A program made the translations under genes and the position numbers. The notes below the pieces were generated by a model. The model did not search any database, was not told where the DNA came from, and worked only from the letters and a program-made list of their open reading frames with translations. Of a stretch of 64,000 nucleotides of DNA, positions 45,583 to 53,780 are shown piece by piece. The stretch is from Bacillota bacterium (GTDB taxonomy: Bacteria > Bacillota > UBA4882 > UBA8346), in NCBI GenBank assembly GCA_023401925.1, contig JAEXDA010000044.1, positions 262,413-326,412 of the forward strand. Reading direction: 5' to 3'. Position 1 is the first letter of the stretch. Every line of letters begins with the position of its first letter.

Positions 45583-46146
45583 CTATTTCTTGTATCCACA
45601 TTTAGGGCACACGCCATTTTCGTTTAAGGCAATGCCGCATAGCGGGCAACGGTCTATATTCTTTTGGGGCTCGTATTCTTCCGTAGCGCCATTTACTCCG
45701 CTTGTAAACGTGATTTTAACTATATTTAGTTTATCTTTCAGCAAATCGTAAACTATTTTAATCATACCTTCAACGGTCATTGTTTCTTTCGTAACAACTA
45801 AACGACATTCCGGATACGCTGTCGCAAGTTCCGTTTTGAAGGCTGGACCTTTTTGCTTATTGCTTGGCGCGCCGTTCTTAATGCCTTGTGCTTCGTAAAC
45901 GCCGAGAATCGCGGGAAGCAATGGATCGTCTTCTCTCAAAATCAGAGCATGGTCAAAGTTTTGTAAAACTTCCCAAGCGGTTTTCTTAATTTCATTACAA
46001 GGAAATACCATATTGACACCCGTGTTGACAGTATCTTCAACTTCAAGTGTCAGTATTCCCGTATGCCCATGCAAATATTGCGCTTCGCCTTTGAACCCAT
46101 AGAACCTGTGGGCATACTGTAAATCTAAGGTAGTAAAACTTCTCAT
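45583..46146 (-). CDS. 6-pyruvoyltetrahydropterin synthase/QueD-family protein with C-terminal zinc ribbon
   Basis: A 187-residue member of the PTPS/QueD fold. Zinc ligands His13, His26 and His28 (AHRF, YLHGHTG) are present, but the Cys that precedes HGH in standard QueD is absent (QYLHGH). DHALIL and KETMTVEGMIKIV, with glutamate, are family motifs. The C-terminus adds a zinc ribbon with Cys167, Cys170, Cys180 and Cys183. The reaction may therefore differ from carboxytetrahydropterin synthesis. ATG follows AAAAAGGAG. The Fur-family gene lies upstream on the same strand with a 140-base gap. Confidence 0.85.
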   Translation of the reverse strand: MRSFTTLDLQYAHRFYGFKGEAQYLHGHTGILTLEVEDTVNTGVNMVFPCNEIKKTAWEVLQNFDHALILREDDPLLPAILGVYEAQGIKNGAPSNKQKGPAFKTELATAYPECRLVVTKETMTVEGMIKIVYDLLKDKLNIVKITFTSGVNGATEEYEPQKNIDRCPLCGIALNENGVCPKCGYKK

Positions 46147-46286
46147 AATTATTCTCCTTTTTATATATTTACGGGGTTTTTATGCTCCCGTATGCGCACA
46201 TATTGAAGTTTTCCGGTTTGCCTATATTCGTAATATTAAATTGTTGTCATTTTCAAGTTTGCCATTAAAAGCCTCTCTTTAATCAA

Positions 46287-46667
46287 TCATCTGTTACATT
46301 CAGGGCAAATTCCCTTGAAAATAATATCATGACCGGAAATCTCAAACCCGTGAGTATCCTTAATGTTCTTTTCCAAATCCCCGATAAACTCCATTTCAAC
46401 ATCAAAGACCCGGCCGCACTTTACGCATCTTGCATGATAATGCTCGTGGCATAGATGGTCGAAACAGGCGGCTCCGCCCGGCATTTCCACTTTACGGATT
46501 TCGCCGGTATCGGACAGCAGGTTCAGATTTCGATATACCGTCCCCTTGCTGATATGGGGGTATTTCTGCGCGATCGTATCATAGACCTCGTCAGCGGTAA
46601 CATGCCGCCGCAATGCTTTTACCGTTTCAAGAACTAAAGACCGCTGAGTAGTGTTGCGCTTATTCAT
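46287..46667 (-). CDS. Fur-family metalloregulator (PerR/Zur/Fur type)
   Basis: A 126-residue regulator. Winged helix: TTQRSLVLETVKALRRHVTA, then VYDTIAQKYPHISKGTVYRN. The metal-sensing part has HLCHEHYHARCVKCGRV and the structural zinc CxxC pairs (CVKC, CPEC). The absence of a His-rich C-terminus fits PerR-like proteins, but the sensed signal cannot be told. Start MNKRNTTQR at 46667 is required because the longer frame would begin inside the promoter -10 element. Confidence 0.93.
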   Translation of the reverse strand: MNKRNTTQRSLVLETVKALRRHVTADEVYDTIAQKYPHISKGTVYRNLNLLSDTGEIRKVEMPGGAACFDHLCHEHYHARCVKCGRVFDVEMEFIGDLEKNIKDTHGFEISGHDIIFKGICPECNR

Positions 46668-46707
46668 AACATAATCAATCCCTGTTGATATAAAATACAT
46701 TAATAGC

Positions 46708-46736
46708 ATTATATCTCAATAAGGATATTTTATCAA
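46708..46736 (-). promoter_or_regulatory. Sigma-A promoter of the Fur-family gene
   Basis: On the minus strand TTGATA, exactly 17 bases, then TATAAT, with the start codon 41 bases beyond. AT-rich imperfect inverted repeats around it could be an autoregulatory box. Confidence 0.8.
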
Positions 46737-47089
46737 TAGTATAGCTAAAAATTTTTTACTGATGTAGGACACTAAGCGATGTTTCTTTATATATTTCCTT
46801 TCACTTACGAAACCATTTTAGCTGTTCCAGCGGTTTCTTATTTTCTCCCGCCAAACGTCTCCCTCGCTCAGGAAAGTAAAATGATAATGACTCCCAAAAA
46901 GGGCAGCTTGGTTTTTCCGGGGTCTCTGCCAATATACCCCGTAGTCTTACAACAAGCCTATTGGCCCTCTATTCCAGCCGGTTCCCCGGTTGGTCCTCAA
47001 TTCCGGTAGATTCATTTCAGAAAAATAATTGGAATTTTTTAACAAAACATTGCTCTTATAGATTTTAAATATTATAATATTCCTATAAT
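46737..47089. other. Intergenic region between Fur and xylanase genes
   Basis: A 76-codon plus-strand frame at 46779 has no ribosome site and no family resemblance. The remaining sequence is AT-rich and contains the xylanase promoter at its right end. Confidence 0.5.
47050..47078 (+). promoter_or_regulatory. Probable promoter of the xylanase gene
   Basis: TTGCTC, 17-base spacer, TATAAT (47073-47078). A second TATAAT at 47084-47089 lacks a matching -35. Both lie just before the palindrome at 47090-47122. Confidence 0.55.
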
Positions 47090-47122
47090 TGTATTGAATG
47101 TAAAATATTTACATTCAATACA
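47090..47122 (+). promoter_or_regulatory. 33-bp palindromic operator upstream of the xylanase gene
   Basis: TGTATTGAATGTAAA, three central bases ATA, and its exact reverse complement: 15 perfect pairs per arm. It lies at or just after the predicted transcription start, the place for a repressor. The sequence is not a standard catabolite-response (cre) consensus. No second copy was noticed in the window. Confidence 0.8.
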
Positions 47123-47212
47123 TAGATTTTTCCCGTCCCATTCCAGGAAAGGAAGGTGATCAAAATCAATTCAAAAGAACACTGCTAACACCGGATCGAA
47201 ATTGTTTTCACC

Positions 47213-47288
47213 AATGAACTGCCGGACCCAGGATATGAAAAATGAGTGAAAATGAACTGCCGGACCCAGGATATGAAAAATGAGTGAA
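47213..47288 (+). repeat. Perfect 38-bp tandem duplication in the xylanase leader
   Basis: The unit beginning AATGAACTGCCGGACCCAGG occurs twice head to tail (47213-47250, 47251-47288) without a mismatch. The second copy ends seven bases before the GGAGGGG ribosome site. It lengthens the 5' untranslated region. Confidence 0.95.
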
Positions 47289-47304
47289 AAGGAGGGGAAT
47301 CCAG

Positions 47305-48390
47305 ATGAAATCCAAAATCATGAAGTTATTTTTGGCAAGTCTGATCTGTTTTACCTTTACCGTCCCTGCAGCGAACCTGCAGGCGGCAACGACGATCACC
47401 TCCAATCAAACCGGAACCATTGACGGCTACGACTTTGAATTGTGGAAAGATTCCGGGACCACAAGTATGACCCTCAATGGCGGTGGCAAGTTCAGTTGCT
47501 CGTGGAGCAATATTAACAATGCCTTATTCCGTATCGGCAAGAAATTAAACTCAACCCAAACATACCAGCAACTTGGAAACATATCGATAAACTACGGTTG
47601 CAACTACCAGCCCAACGGCAATTCCTATTTGTGTGTCTATGGGTGGACCAGAAACCCGCTGGTGGAATACTACATCGTCGATAGCTGGGGCAGTTGGCGT
47701 CCGCCGGGGTCATCCTCAAAAGGCACCATTACCGTTGACGGGGGCACCTATGACGTCTATGAGACCACCCGGACCAATCAACCTTCCATTGATGGTAATG
47801 CCACTTTCCAGCAGTATTGGAGTGTCCGGACCTCGAAATCCTCGGGCGGAACCATCTCGGTTACCAAACATTTTGATCAGTGGGCAAATAAAGGAATGCA
47901 GTTGGGGAAAATGTATGAAGTTGCACTTTGTGTAGAAGGATACCAAAGTAGTGGGAGTGCTGATGTGTATAGTAATACGATTACTATCGGCGGCGACAAT
48001 CCCACGCCGACACCCACACCCACGACAACGCCGACACCAACGCCAACAACGGAACCGACTCCTACCCCGGGCGGCGCTGCCATCGTCAGTTATGCGGTGA
48101 ATGACTGGGGCGGTGGCGCTACGATCAGTGTTACAATTAATAATAATACATCTTCGCCCATCAATGGCTGGACGTTAGCCTGGAACTTTCCGGGCAACCA
48201 AAAAATCACCAACCTATGGAACGGCGCCTACACTCAAAGCGGCGCAGCCGTATCCGTAAAAAATGCCTCTTATAACAGCACGATTCCGGCCAACGGGACC
48301 GTCAATTTTGGATTTAATATTAGTTACAGCGGTACCAATGCCAAGCCGACCAATTTTACCCTTAACGGAACACCCTGCCAAGTCCAATAA
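47305..48390 (+). CDS. Secreted GH11 endo-xylanase with C-terminal carbohydrate-binding module
   Basis: A 361-residue secreted enzyme cleaving internal beta-1,4-xylan bonds. Signal peptide MKSKIMKLFLASLICFTFTV ends near LQAAT. The GH11 jelly roll (about 30-228) has nucleophile Glu121 (RNPLVEYYIVD) and acid/base Glu211 (CVEGYQSSGSADV). A Pro-Thr linker (about 232-256) leads to a CBM2-like module (NGWTLAWNFPGNQKITNLWN; YNSTIPANGTVNFGF). ATG follows GGAGGGG. It should release xylo-oligosaccharides for the sugar importers. A palindrome and tandem duplication lie in its control region. Confidence 0.97.
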   Translation: MKSKIMKLFLASLICFTFTVPAANLQAATTITSNQTGTIDGYDFELWKDSGTTSMTLNGGGKFSCSWSNINNALFRIGKKLNSTQTYQQLGNISINYGCNYQPNGNSYLCVYGWTRNPLVEYYIVDSWGSWRPPGSSSKGTITVDGGTYDVYETTRTNQPSIDGNATFQQYWSVRTSKSSGGTISVTKHFDQWANKGMQLGKMYEVALCVEGYQSSGSADVYSNTITIGGDNPTPTPTPTTTPTPTPTTEPTPTPGGAAIVSYAVNDWGGGATISVTINNNTSSPINGWTLAWNFPGNQKITNLWNGAYTQSGAAVSVKNASYNSTIPANGTVNFGFNISYSGTNAKPTNFTLNGTPCQVQ

Positions 48391-48393
48391 ACA

Positions 48394-48440
48394 AGAGTGG
48401 AATCGGGTTTTCCAGAATGGAACAAACCGGATTCCACTCT
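48394..48440 (+). terminator. Hairpin after the xylanase gene
   Basis: Arms of 17 bases (AGAGTGGAATCGGGTTT, one mismatch) around a 13-base loop begin three bases after the stop. The U-tract is weak (CCCAACCTTTCTTT). Confidence 0.75.
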
Positions 48441-48487
48441 CCCAACCTTTCTTTGAGGCCAACCTTTCCCCATTTAAAGTTTAACCG

Positions 48488-48685
48488 TTATTTGAACACC
48501 ATTCCTTTTTCACTGGGAAGAATGCTTCGGTTGGAACTATCCCAATTATAATTATAATTGCTTAAAAAATAAATCATCGGACTGATATCGGGCCCCCGGT
48601 AATGGTAGAACTCCAAAGAAGGAATTACTTTGTTGCTTTTGTTATATTTTACTCTTAAAACCTGCAAGATTCCGGAATCCGTCAA
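48488..48685 (-). CDS. Possible 65-residue protein or C-terminal remnant
   Basis: The frame starts TTG without a convincing ribosome site and contains PSLEFYHYRGPDISPMIYFL and NYNYNWDSSNRSILPSEKG. It is aromatic-rich and may be the end of a lost larger protein. No family is recognised, and it could be non-coding. Confidence 0.25.
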   Translation of the reverse strand: MTDSGILQVLRVKYNKSNKVIPSLEFYHYRGPDISPMIYFLSNYNYNWDSSNRSILPSEKGMVFK

Positions 48686-48770
48686 ACCACGGATGATTTT
48701 ACATCAGTACCATAAGATTCTGAAAACTGCCCCGTGGATTCCTGGATTACGCCAGCTGTTGCAAATAAAA

Positions 48771-48796
48771 AATCCCCCTCAAAATCAAGGAGGATT
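48771..48796 (-). terminator. Terminator after the zinc-ribbon gene
   Basis: AATCCCCCT/AGGAGGATT arms with one mismatch and an 8-base loop; the A-run on the plus side gives a U-tract on the minus strand. Confidence 0.6.
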
Positions 48797-48833
48797 AGAT
48801 ACTTTGATTTCACCCGCAATCTTATCAGGAACA

Positions 48834-49019
48834 TCAATCGTGTACTACGATGAATGTTTCACCGCATTCGCAAGTGAATTCAGTGCACTCGGCAATTTGC
48901 GAATCACCATTGTCCTCAGTTATTCTTTCGATATGAAAGTCATCAGCCCCCAATTGCTCAATGACACCGCATTTAGGACACTCAAATTCGTAAACAGTCC
49001 ATGCCTCAACCTTTTTCAT
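48834..49019 (-). CDS. Small zinc-ribbon protein, 61 residues
   Basis: Start MKKVEAWTVYEFECPKCG at 49019 follows AGAGGGG. Two knuckles, CPKCG and TCECGETF, frame an acidic middle (QLGADDFHIERITEDNG), a complete rubredoxin-like zinc ribbon. No partner gene is evident. The function is unknown. Confidence 0.75.
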   Translation of the reverse strand: MKKVEAWTVYEFECPKCGVIEQLGADDFHIERITEDNGDSQIAECTEFTCECGETFIVVHD

Positions 49020-49220
49020 AGAACATCCCCTCTCTTTCAATTATCCTGTGCCATTCATTTCCGCCGGTCATTCCAAACCCCAAAAACCTCGAAGTCCCGA
49101 ATCACCTTTTTGATCGCTTATAATTCTCAATATTGTAAGAATTTCCTTCATAATTTGATAATAATCTCAAAGCTTAAAATGATTCTTCGGAACATAGTCC
49201 ATTCATTGTTGAAAACACAA

Positions 49221-49538
49221 TCACGCCGAAGTGAGTTTCAACCCTATAATCCCTGCCAGTAATAGACAAAGGAATAAAATTCGTATGACAGTGAAAGGCT
49301 CATGAAAGAGAATAATCCCCGCTAATACCGCACCCAAAGCGCCAATTCCAGTCCAAACCGCATAAGCTGTACCGATGGGAAGAGTTTTGGTTGCCAGCGA
49401 CAGTAAATAAAAGCTGATGACCATGGCCACCAATGTAATCAACGATGGATACAACTTTGAAAAACCATGGGAATACTTAAGACCTATTGCCCAAATCACC
49501 TCAAAAATTCCCGCAATAATTAAATAGACCCAAGCCAT
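49221..49538 (-). CDS. sugE: SMR-family guanidinium exporter, Gdx/SugE type
   Basis: A 105-residue four-helix membrane transporter that works as an antiparallel dimer. The proton-coupling Glu is in IIAGIFEVIWAIGLKYS (about 13), and the GTAYAVWTGIGALGAVLAG motif marks the family. The SugE/Gdx branch exports guanidinium, and the riboswitch directly upstream confirms that role here. ATG follows AAGGGGG. Transcription is from the promoter at 49723-49751 through the riboswitch. Confidence 0.95.
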   Translation of the reverse strand: MAWVYLIIAGIFEVIWAIGLKYSHGFSKLYPSLITLVAMVISFYLLSLATKTLPIGTAYAVWTGIGALGAVLAGIILFHEPFTVIRILFLCLLLAGIIGLKLTSA

Positions 49539-49565
49539 GCTTTTTAACCCCCTTTAGAAAATAAT

Positions 49566-49603
49566 AAAGCCTGAAAGATATTTTTTGATATCTCCCAGGC
49601 TTT
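49566..49603 (-). terminator. Riboswitch-controlled terminator
   Basis: A 16-bp near-perfect hairpin (AAAGCCTGAAAGATAT arm) followed on the minus strand by TTATTATTTTC. It shares AAAGCCTGGGAGA with the aptamer 3' side, so ligand binding and termination are mutually exclusive. Confidence 0.88.
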
Positions 49604-49685
49604 TATCCTTCCGTGACACAGCTATAAAGCTGTGAGTTTTATCTTGGTCACAAACCAGTAAAAACTGTGGAACCCTATAAAACTT
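49587..49685 (-). ncRNA. Guanidine-I riboswitch (ykkC class)
   Basis: On the minus strand the conserved blocks occur in order: TAGGGTTCC, ACTGGT, ACCAAGA, CACGGAAGGATAAAAGCC and TGGGAGA. These match the ykkC guanidine-I aptamer. A variable helix CACAGC/GCTGTG lies between. The expression platform is the terminator at 49566-49603, so guanidinium should switch the exporter on. Confidence 0.93.
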
Positions 49686-49722
49686 TTTATATCATCCTGA
49701 ACTGTATGATTAGAACGAAGTA

Positions 49723-49751
49723 ATTATACATGTTTTTGTTATATCAGTCAA
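49723..49751 (-). promoter_or_regulatory. Sigma-A promoter of riboswitch and sugE
   Basis: Minus strand TTGACT, 17 bases, TATAAT. The predicted start is about 30 bases ahead of the aptamer. Confidence 0.85.
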
Positions 49752-49937
49752 CTAAATTAAGGCAATTACGTTTTTGATCATCCTGACAATAGCGACCATG
49801 CTTTCACCCTTGGGAGGAATGGTAAAAACCTGAATTTGGTTCAAACAAGCGGTTTTCTGCCCCATTTGTCCGGGTTCGCAAGATAACGCTATTCGCTCAA
49901 CGGCTTCCTGGAGTCCAAACTGAAATACATAGTACAG

Positions 49938-50759
49938 TCACCAAATATCCTTCGCCAATTTTTGATCAAACTCGTTGAAATATAAGATTAAAATCAATTC
50001 CAATTGTCTTTTGGTAATTTGAATTTTTTCCCTTTTTACCAGCTTCCACAACTGATTTTTGGTACTATCCGGGTTGTCTTTTCTGAGTTTCACTACCTTT
50101 TGAATGGTTTCAACCGGAACCGTTTTGTGGCGGCCGTTCCAGTCCTCATTATTCAAATAAATTAAGGCTTGAATCATTTTCTCATTGATTTCTCCGGAAC
50201 CCGTCGGCTCCCAGCCCGTTGGTCCGGCCGGTTGAAGGAAACCATCCGGATTATCATAAGCAAGACCCGTTTTATTCACCAATTCTTCTTCTTTCATGTA
50301 ATTGCCGCTTATCCGGATAAACCGCTCACCGCTGATGATCCGAAAATCGTAACGCAATTGGTCCATATCCGCGTCATAGGTCATGGTAATACCCGCCGGG
50401 ATCGCTCCCGCAATATTTTGGCCGTGATGCATGAATTGTCCGGGAATTATCACTACATTCAAGTGATTGGCAAGGACCATAAAGCTTAAATCCTTGCAAC
50501 CAATGCTCTTCCAATCATAAAATATATCCTTATATTTCATAATTGGACCCCTAAGTTTTCTTAAAATCGTCTCATCCTGATAAATAACTTTAAATATCCG
50601 GGATTGTTTGTCTTTAAGGACCACAATTTTTTGGGTATCGTTCTCCGATTGTTCCACCAATTCGGCATTAAAAAATTTCCAATCCAGTGCTAAAGCTGAA
50701 GTCCGGCATCCAAGCAACATCATCCATGCTATAACCCATATCGCCAGGATTCGTTTCAT
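49938..50759 (-). CDS. Putative lipoprotein of the cyclase operon, function unknown
   Basis: A 273-residue protein. N-terminus KRILAIWVIAWMMLLGC has a lipobox-like LLGC, so a membrane-anchored exported protein is probable. The middle is beta-rich (KIVVLKDKQSRIFKVIYQDE; GAIPAGITMTYDADMDQLRY) and the last 80 residues are helical and basic. No family is recognised. Its ATG overlaps the stop of the coiled-coil protein by four bases, and it ends the operon of barrel, cyclase and coiled-coil genes. A 61-codon open stretch follows its TGA in the same frame. Confidence 0.75.
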   Translation of the reverse strand: MKRILAIWVIAWMMLLGCRTSALALDWKFFNAELVEQSENDTQKIVVLKDKQSRIFKVIYQDETILRKLRGPIMKYKDIFYDWKSIGCKDLSFMVLANHLNVVIIPGQFMHHGQNIAGAIPAGITMTYDADMDQLRYDFRIISGERFIRISGNYMKEEELVNKTGLAYDNPDGFLQPAGPTGWEPTGSGEINEKMIQALIYLNNEDWNGRHKTVPVETIQKVVKLRKDNPDSTKNQLWKLVKREKIQITKRQLELILILYFNEFDQKLAKDIW

Positions 50760-52075
50760 GGAGTTACCTCCAATTTTAATAGGATTTTATCGAAAGGCTC
50801 AATTTTTACCGGTCGCAAGACTTCTTTTACCTTGGCGACAACTCTTCCGTTTTCCGGCGAGAGTTCAATTTTAGCAACCGGAACATCTTCATTTTTGAAA
50901 ACATAAGCCATATCGCCTTTTTTCAGGGAATACACTTGATCGATAAAAATTAACATCCGGCTTGGATTGCGGGAATCGATCACAAAACCGCTTTCCCGCC
51001 TGGTCATGGATAGATAATTCATTGCATAGTCGAAACTGCCCAAATAATTGCCGCGGGCGTTTACCTGTTCCGCAAGACCGCTCCAGAGTGTTTCATAATC
51101 GCTGATAATGGATTGGGATAATTGTTCCAAACTGCTGAGGGCCAAAGGAATCGAATTGGTATAAGGAATTTTCTGCAAATTATCAATGATTGTTTTTTGG
51201 TTTTGAATCTTTCGGCGCAGTTGATTAAAAGCCTGTTCGCTTTGGATATTGGTGCTATTTAAGGTTTTATCATATTTGTGCAACGTTGGACTGGTGGAAT
51301 TGGCACTTTTCCCATTAATGACGGCCGCAATTTCTCCTTTGGAAAAGTTCGGGTTATATCGCAAGGTCAGGGCATCCATCAAAGCTTGGTTTTCTTTTTT
51401 CAGGCTGTCAATCTCCGCTTGATGTTCGATTTTTACCTTGGCAATCTTGGCTTCGTATTCCGTATTGATCCGAACCAGTTCAGCACCTTGCATTTGATTC
51501 AGATCTTGGTACTTTTTTACTTGAGACTGGGTTTCCCGCAAATTTTGGGCAATTCGCTGCTGATCGCCGCTAACAGATTTTTGAAGGGCCCGTAAAGACT
51601 CTTCTTTCAGATTCATCTGTTGCTTATAACTATCTTCCAATTTTTTAAGCTTCTCATTCATCTCGGCTATCGCCCTTTGTTGATTTTGAGGGGATAGCTT
51701 TTCGATTTCCTTCATACTGCTGGTCCGTAAATTCGTCAGTTCTTTTTGAAGTTCAACCAATTTTTCTTCGTTCGCTTTCTTTTCCGCCAGTAATTCTATG
51801 AAATTAAACTGGCGGAATTCCGGGATGTTAACCTCCACCCTCCTGCTTTTCTGATTTTCTACTGAAGTCAGAAAATAAGCGCCGAACCCGATGGTTGCAA
51901 TGTATAAAAAGATAAAGCCATATACGAACAGATTTTTATTTTTTTTACTTTTGGCAAACTCTTCCGGTAAAGAATAAATCTCGGGCTTGATATTCTTTAC
52001 CAAAAGATCTTCGCTTAAAAAAACATTTTTAACCTGATCAATATTCATATTGCTTATTTGCTTGTCATTTTCCAT
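50756..52075 (-). CDS. Single-pass membrane protein with long coiled coil
   Basis: About 439 residues. A cytoplasmic N-terminus of about 50 residues precedes one membrane segment (LFVYGFIFLYIATIGFGAYF). A Lys/Glu/Gln-rich coiled coil (about 90-225) then extends outward, and a C-terminal beta-rich domain (RMLIFIDQVYSLKKGDMAYV to LKLEV) follows. The layout is that of a periplasmic or wall-spanning scaffold. The start at 52075 is preferred for its GGGATGG site; it overlaps the cyclase 3' end by 22 bases, so expression is coupled. It may relay or position the cyclase, by inference from context. Confidence 0.7.
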   Translation of the reverse strand: MENDKQISNMNIDQVKNVFLSEDLLVKNIKPEIYSLPEEFAKSKKNKNLFVYGFIFLYIATIGFGAYFLTSVENQKSRRVEVNIPEFRQFNFIELLAEKKANEEKLVELQKELTNLRTSSMKEIEKLSPQNQQRAIAEMNEKLKKLEDSYKQQMNLKEESLRALQKSVSGDQQRIAQNLRETQSQVKKYQDLNQMQGAELVRINTEYEAKIAKVKIEHQAEIDSLKKENQALMDALTLRYNPNFSKGEIAAVINGKSANSTSPTLHKYDKTLNSTNIQSEQAFNQLRRKIQNQKTIIDNLQKIPYTNSIPLALSSLEQLSQSIISDYETLWSGLAEQVNARGNYLGSFDYAMNYLSMTRRESGFVIDSRNPSRMLIFIDQVYSLKKGDMAYVFKNEDVPVAKIELSPENGRVVAKVKEVLRPVKIEPFDKILLKLEVTP

Positions 52076-53754
52076 ATTCCATCCCACTTTTCCGGACATT
52101 CTGCCAAAGTGCGCTCTTTGAAAACTTCAGCCACAGCCAAAGGCGTTTCACCAAACAAACGATGGGCATTTTTCCAATCGCCCTCATAATAAAATTGAAG
52201 TCCCTGGGCAAAATTATTCAGAGCAGCCCGCAGCCCCACATTTTCCTCAAAGCTTTTTTTCATGATCGGCCAGTATATTTTGGCACCTACCGTTTTCCCC
52301 TTAACCAGTACCGTATCGATTTCCACGAAAAGAAGACCATGTTCACTGACATTGGTTTCAATGTCCTTTTTAACATATTCCGACACAATCACCGGCACAT
52401 TATAAATACGGGTCAGACCTTCTAACCGGGAGGCCGCATTGACGTTATCCCCAATCACCGTGTTGGTCATCCGCTCCGAAGAGCCGATATTGCCGTAAAA
52501 AACGATTCCGCCGTCTATGCCGACCCCCACTTCAATCAGCACTGCTTGATAAACTTTTTCTTCAAGCTCCGACAAAACTCCTTTTTCACCAACGACAAGC
52601 TCTCTTTTTTGGTGCATGGTTTCCCGGAGTGATGCAACAAGATCTTGGATTCTGTATGCCGACTTCACGGCTTGATAGGATTTATTATTATCTCGGTCTT
52701 CAAAAACTCCATATACAGCAAGGAGAGCATCCCCGATGATAGAACCGATAACACCGTTATATTGAATGATTTCCTTAATCGTATTATCGTAATGAACATT
52801 CAAAAGTTTGATAATATCCGTTCCCAAGGTCTCTGTGATAAAAGTAAAACGCTTAATATCGGAAAAGAGAATGGTCAGTTCCATTTGTTTGCCTTCCAGG
52901 CGAACCTCGCGTTCTTGGTAAGCCTTTTGGGCGATATCGCGGTTTACAAATTTCCTAAAGATTTGCAACAGATTATTAATGGTCCCCGCCAGAGAGTTGA
53001 ATGCCATTCCCAGAAAGGTAATATCATCATTGGTGGCGCCTTTTAAATCAATGGTTTCCAATTGCTGACTTTGGGTCATTGTCATGATCCGGTCAGTGAT
53101 GACAGTAATGAAACGGGTGATGTAATTTAAGATCAGTATGCCAAACACAGCCGTAAATAAGGTAATGATAATAATTATCAACGAGATCGTGTGAAAGATA
53201 CGGGTGGATTCCGCATAAAATTCGTTATATTCCTCGCCCCGGACAATATATACATCCCATTTAAAATTGTATTTGTACAGGCCATAATAAGTATCGCCGT
53301 TAAAACGAAAAGGTAATGAGCCTTCCAGTATCCCTTTCCTGCGATTTTGCTGCATGAGCGCCAAAGTTTCGCCATCGTCAAAACGGGAAAATTTCTTAAT
53401 GCGTGATGCTTGAAAAACAATCGTCCCATTTGCCTTAATTCCCAAAAATACCGATTTTTTATTTTTAAACTGTTCCAAAGCATTGCGTTGAATATTATCG
53501 ATGGAATCACGGTAACTATTGCCGAATTCGTAAATATCATACTGCGTATTGCAAATAGTATACATCTCTTTTAGATCCCGAATTAGAAACTCCCGGATAA
53601 ACTTGACCAAAATAGAGCGGTTATAGGTCAAATTGACATAATTGGAAGCCAAATTGGAGACCAAAATAAACAACGTAAAAATAATAATGATTTTGGTGGC
53701 AAGCGGAGTGATTCGGGTTTTATTGATCTTTTTACCGATAATTTTATTGAACAT
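52054..53754 (-). CDS. Membrane class III adenylate/guanylate cyclase with HAMP
   Basis: A 566-residue receptor-type cyclase. Transmembrane segments are at about 20-42 and 187-210, with an extracytoplasmic sensor of some 140 residues between. A HAMP-like linker follows, then the class III catalytic domain (about 290-490). Metal ligands Asp299 (LFSDIKRFT) and Asp342 (GDALLAVYG) are present, and GDNVNAASRLEGL gives Asn439 and Arg443. An insertion lies at about 352-405. Residue Asp436 favours ATP, so cAMP is the likely product. It is flanked by a barrel-like exported protein and a coiled-coil membrane protein, with a divergent cyclic-nucleotide-binding protein nearby. Confidence 0.93.
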   Translation of the reverse strand: MFNKIIGKKINKTRITPLATKIIIIFTLFILVSNLASNYVNLTYNRSILVKFIREFLIRDLKEMYTICNTQYDIYEFGNSYRDSIDNIQRNALEQFKNKKSVFLGIKANGTIVFQASRIKKFSRFDDGETLALMQQNRRKGILEGSLPFRFNGDTYYGLYKYNFKWDVYIVRGEEYNEFYAESTRIFHTISLIIIIITLFTAVFGILILNYITRFITVITDRIMTMTQSQQLETIDLKGATNDDITFLGMAFNSLAGTINNLLQIFRKFVNRDIAQKAYQEREVRLEGKQMELTILFSDIKRFTFITETLGTDIIKLLNVHYDNTIKEIIQYNGVIGSIIGDALLAVYGVFEDRDNNKSYQAVKSAYRIQDLVASLRETMHQKRELVVGEKGVLSELEEKVYQAVLIEVGVGIDGGIVFYGNIGSSERMTNTVIGDNVNAASRLEGLTRIYNVPVIVSEYVKKDIETNVSEHGLLFVEIDTVLVKGKTVGAKIYWPIMKKSFEENVGLRAALNNFAQGLQFYYEGDWKNAHRLFGETPLAVAEVFKERTLAECPEKWDGIWKMTSK

Positions 53755-53780
53755 TTTTCACGCTCTTATCGTTCCTCTCT

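Noticed and set aside
46779..47009. 76-codon plus-strand frame with hydrophobic start
   Set aside because: No ribosome site, proline-rich random-looking end and no family resemblance.
48630..49262. 210-codon plus-strand frame
   Set aside because: It runs antisense across the zinc-ribbon gene, which has a clear ribosome site and cysteine pattern; its own peptide looks like no protein family and it has no ribosome site.
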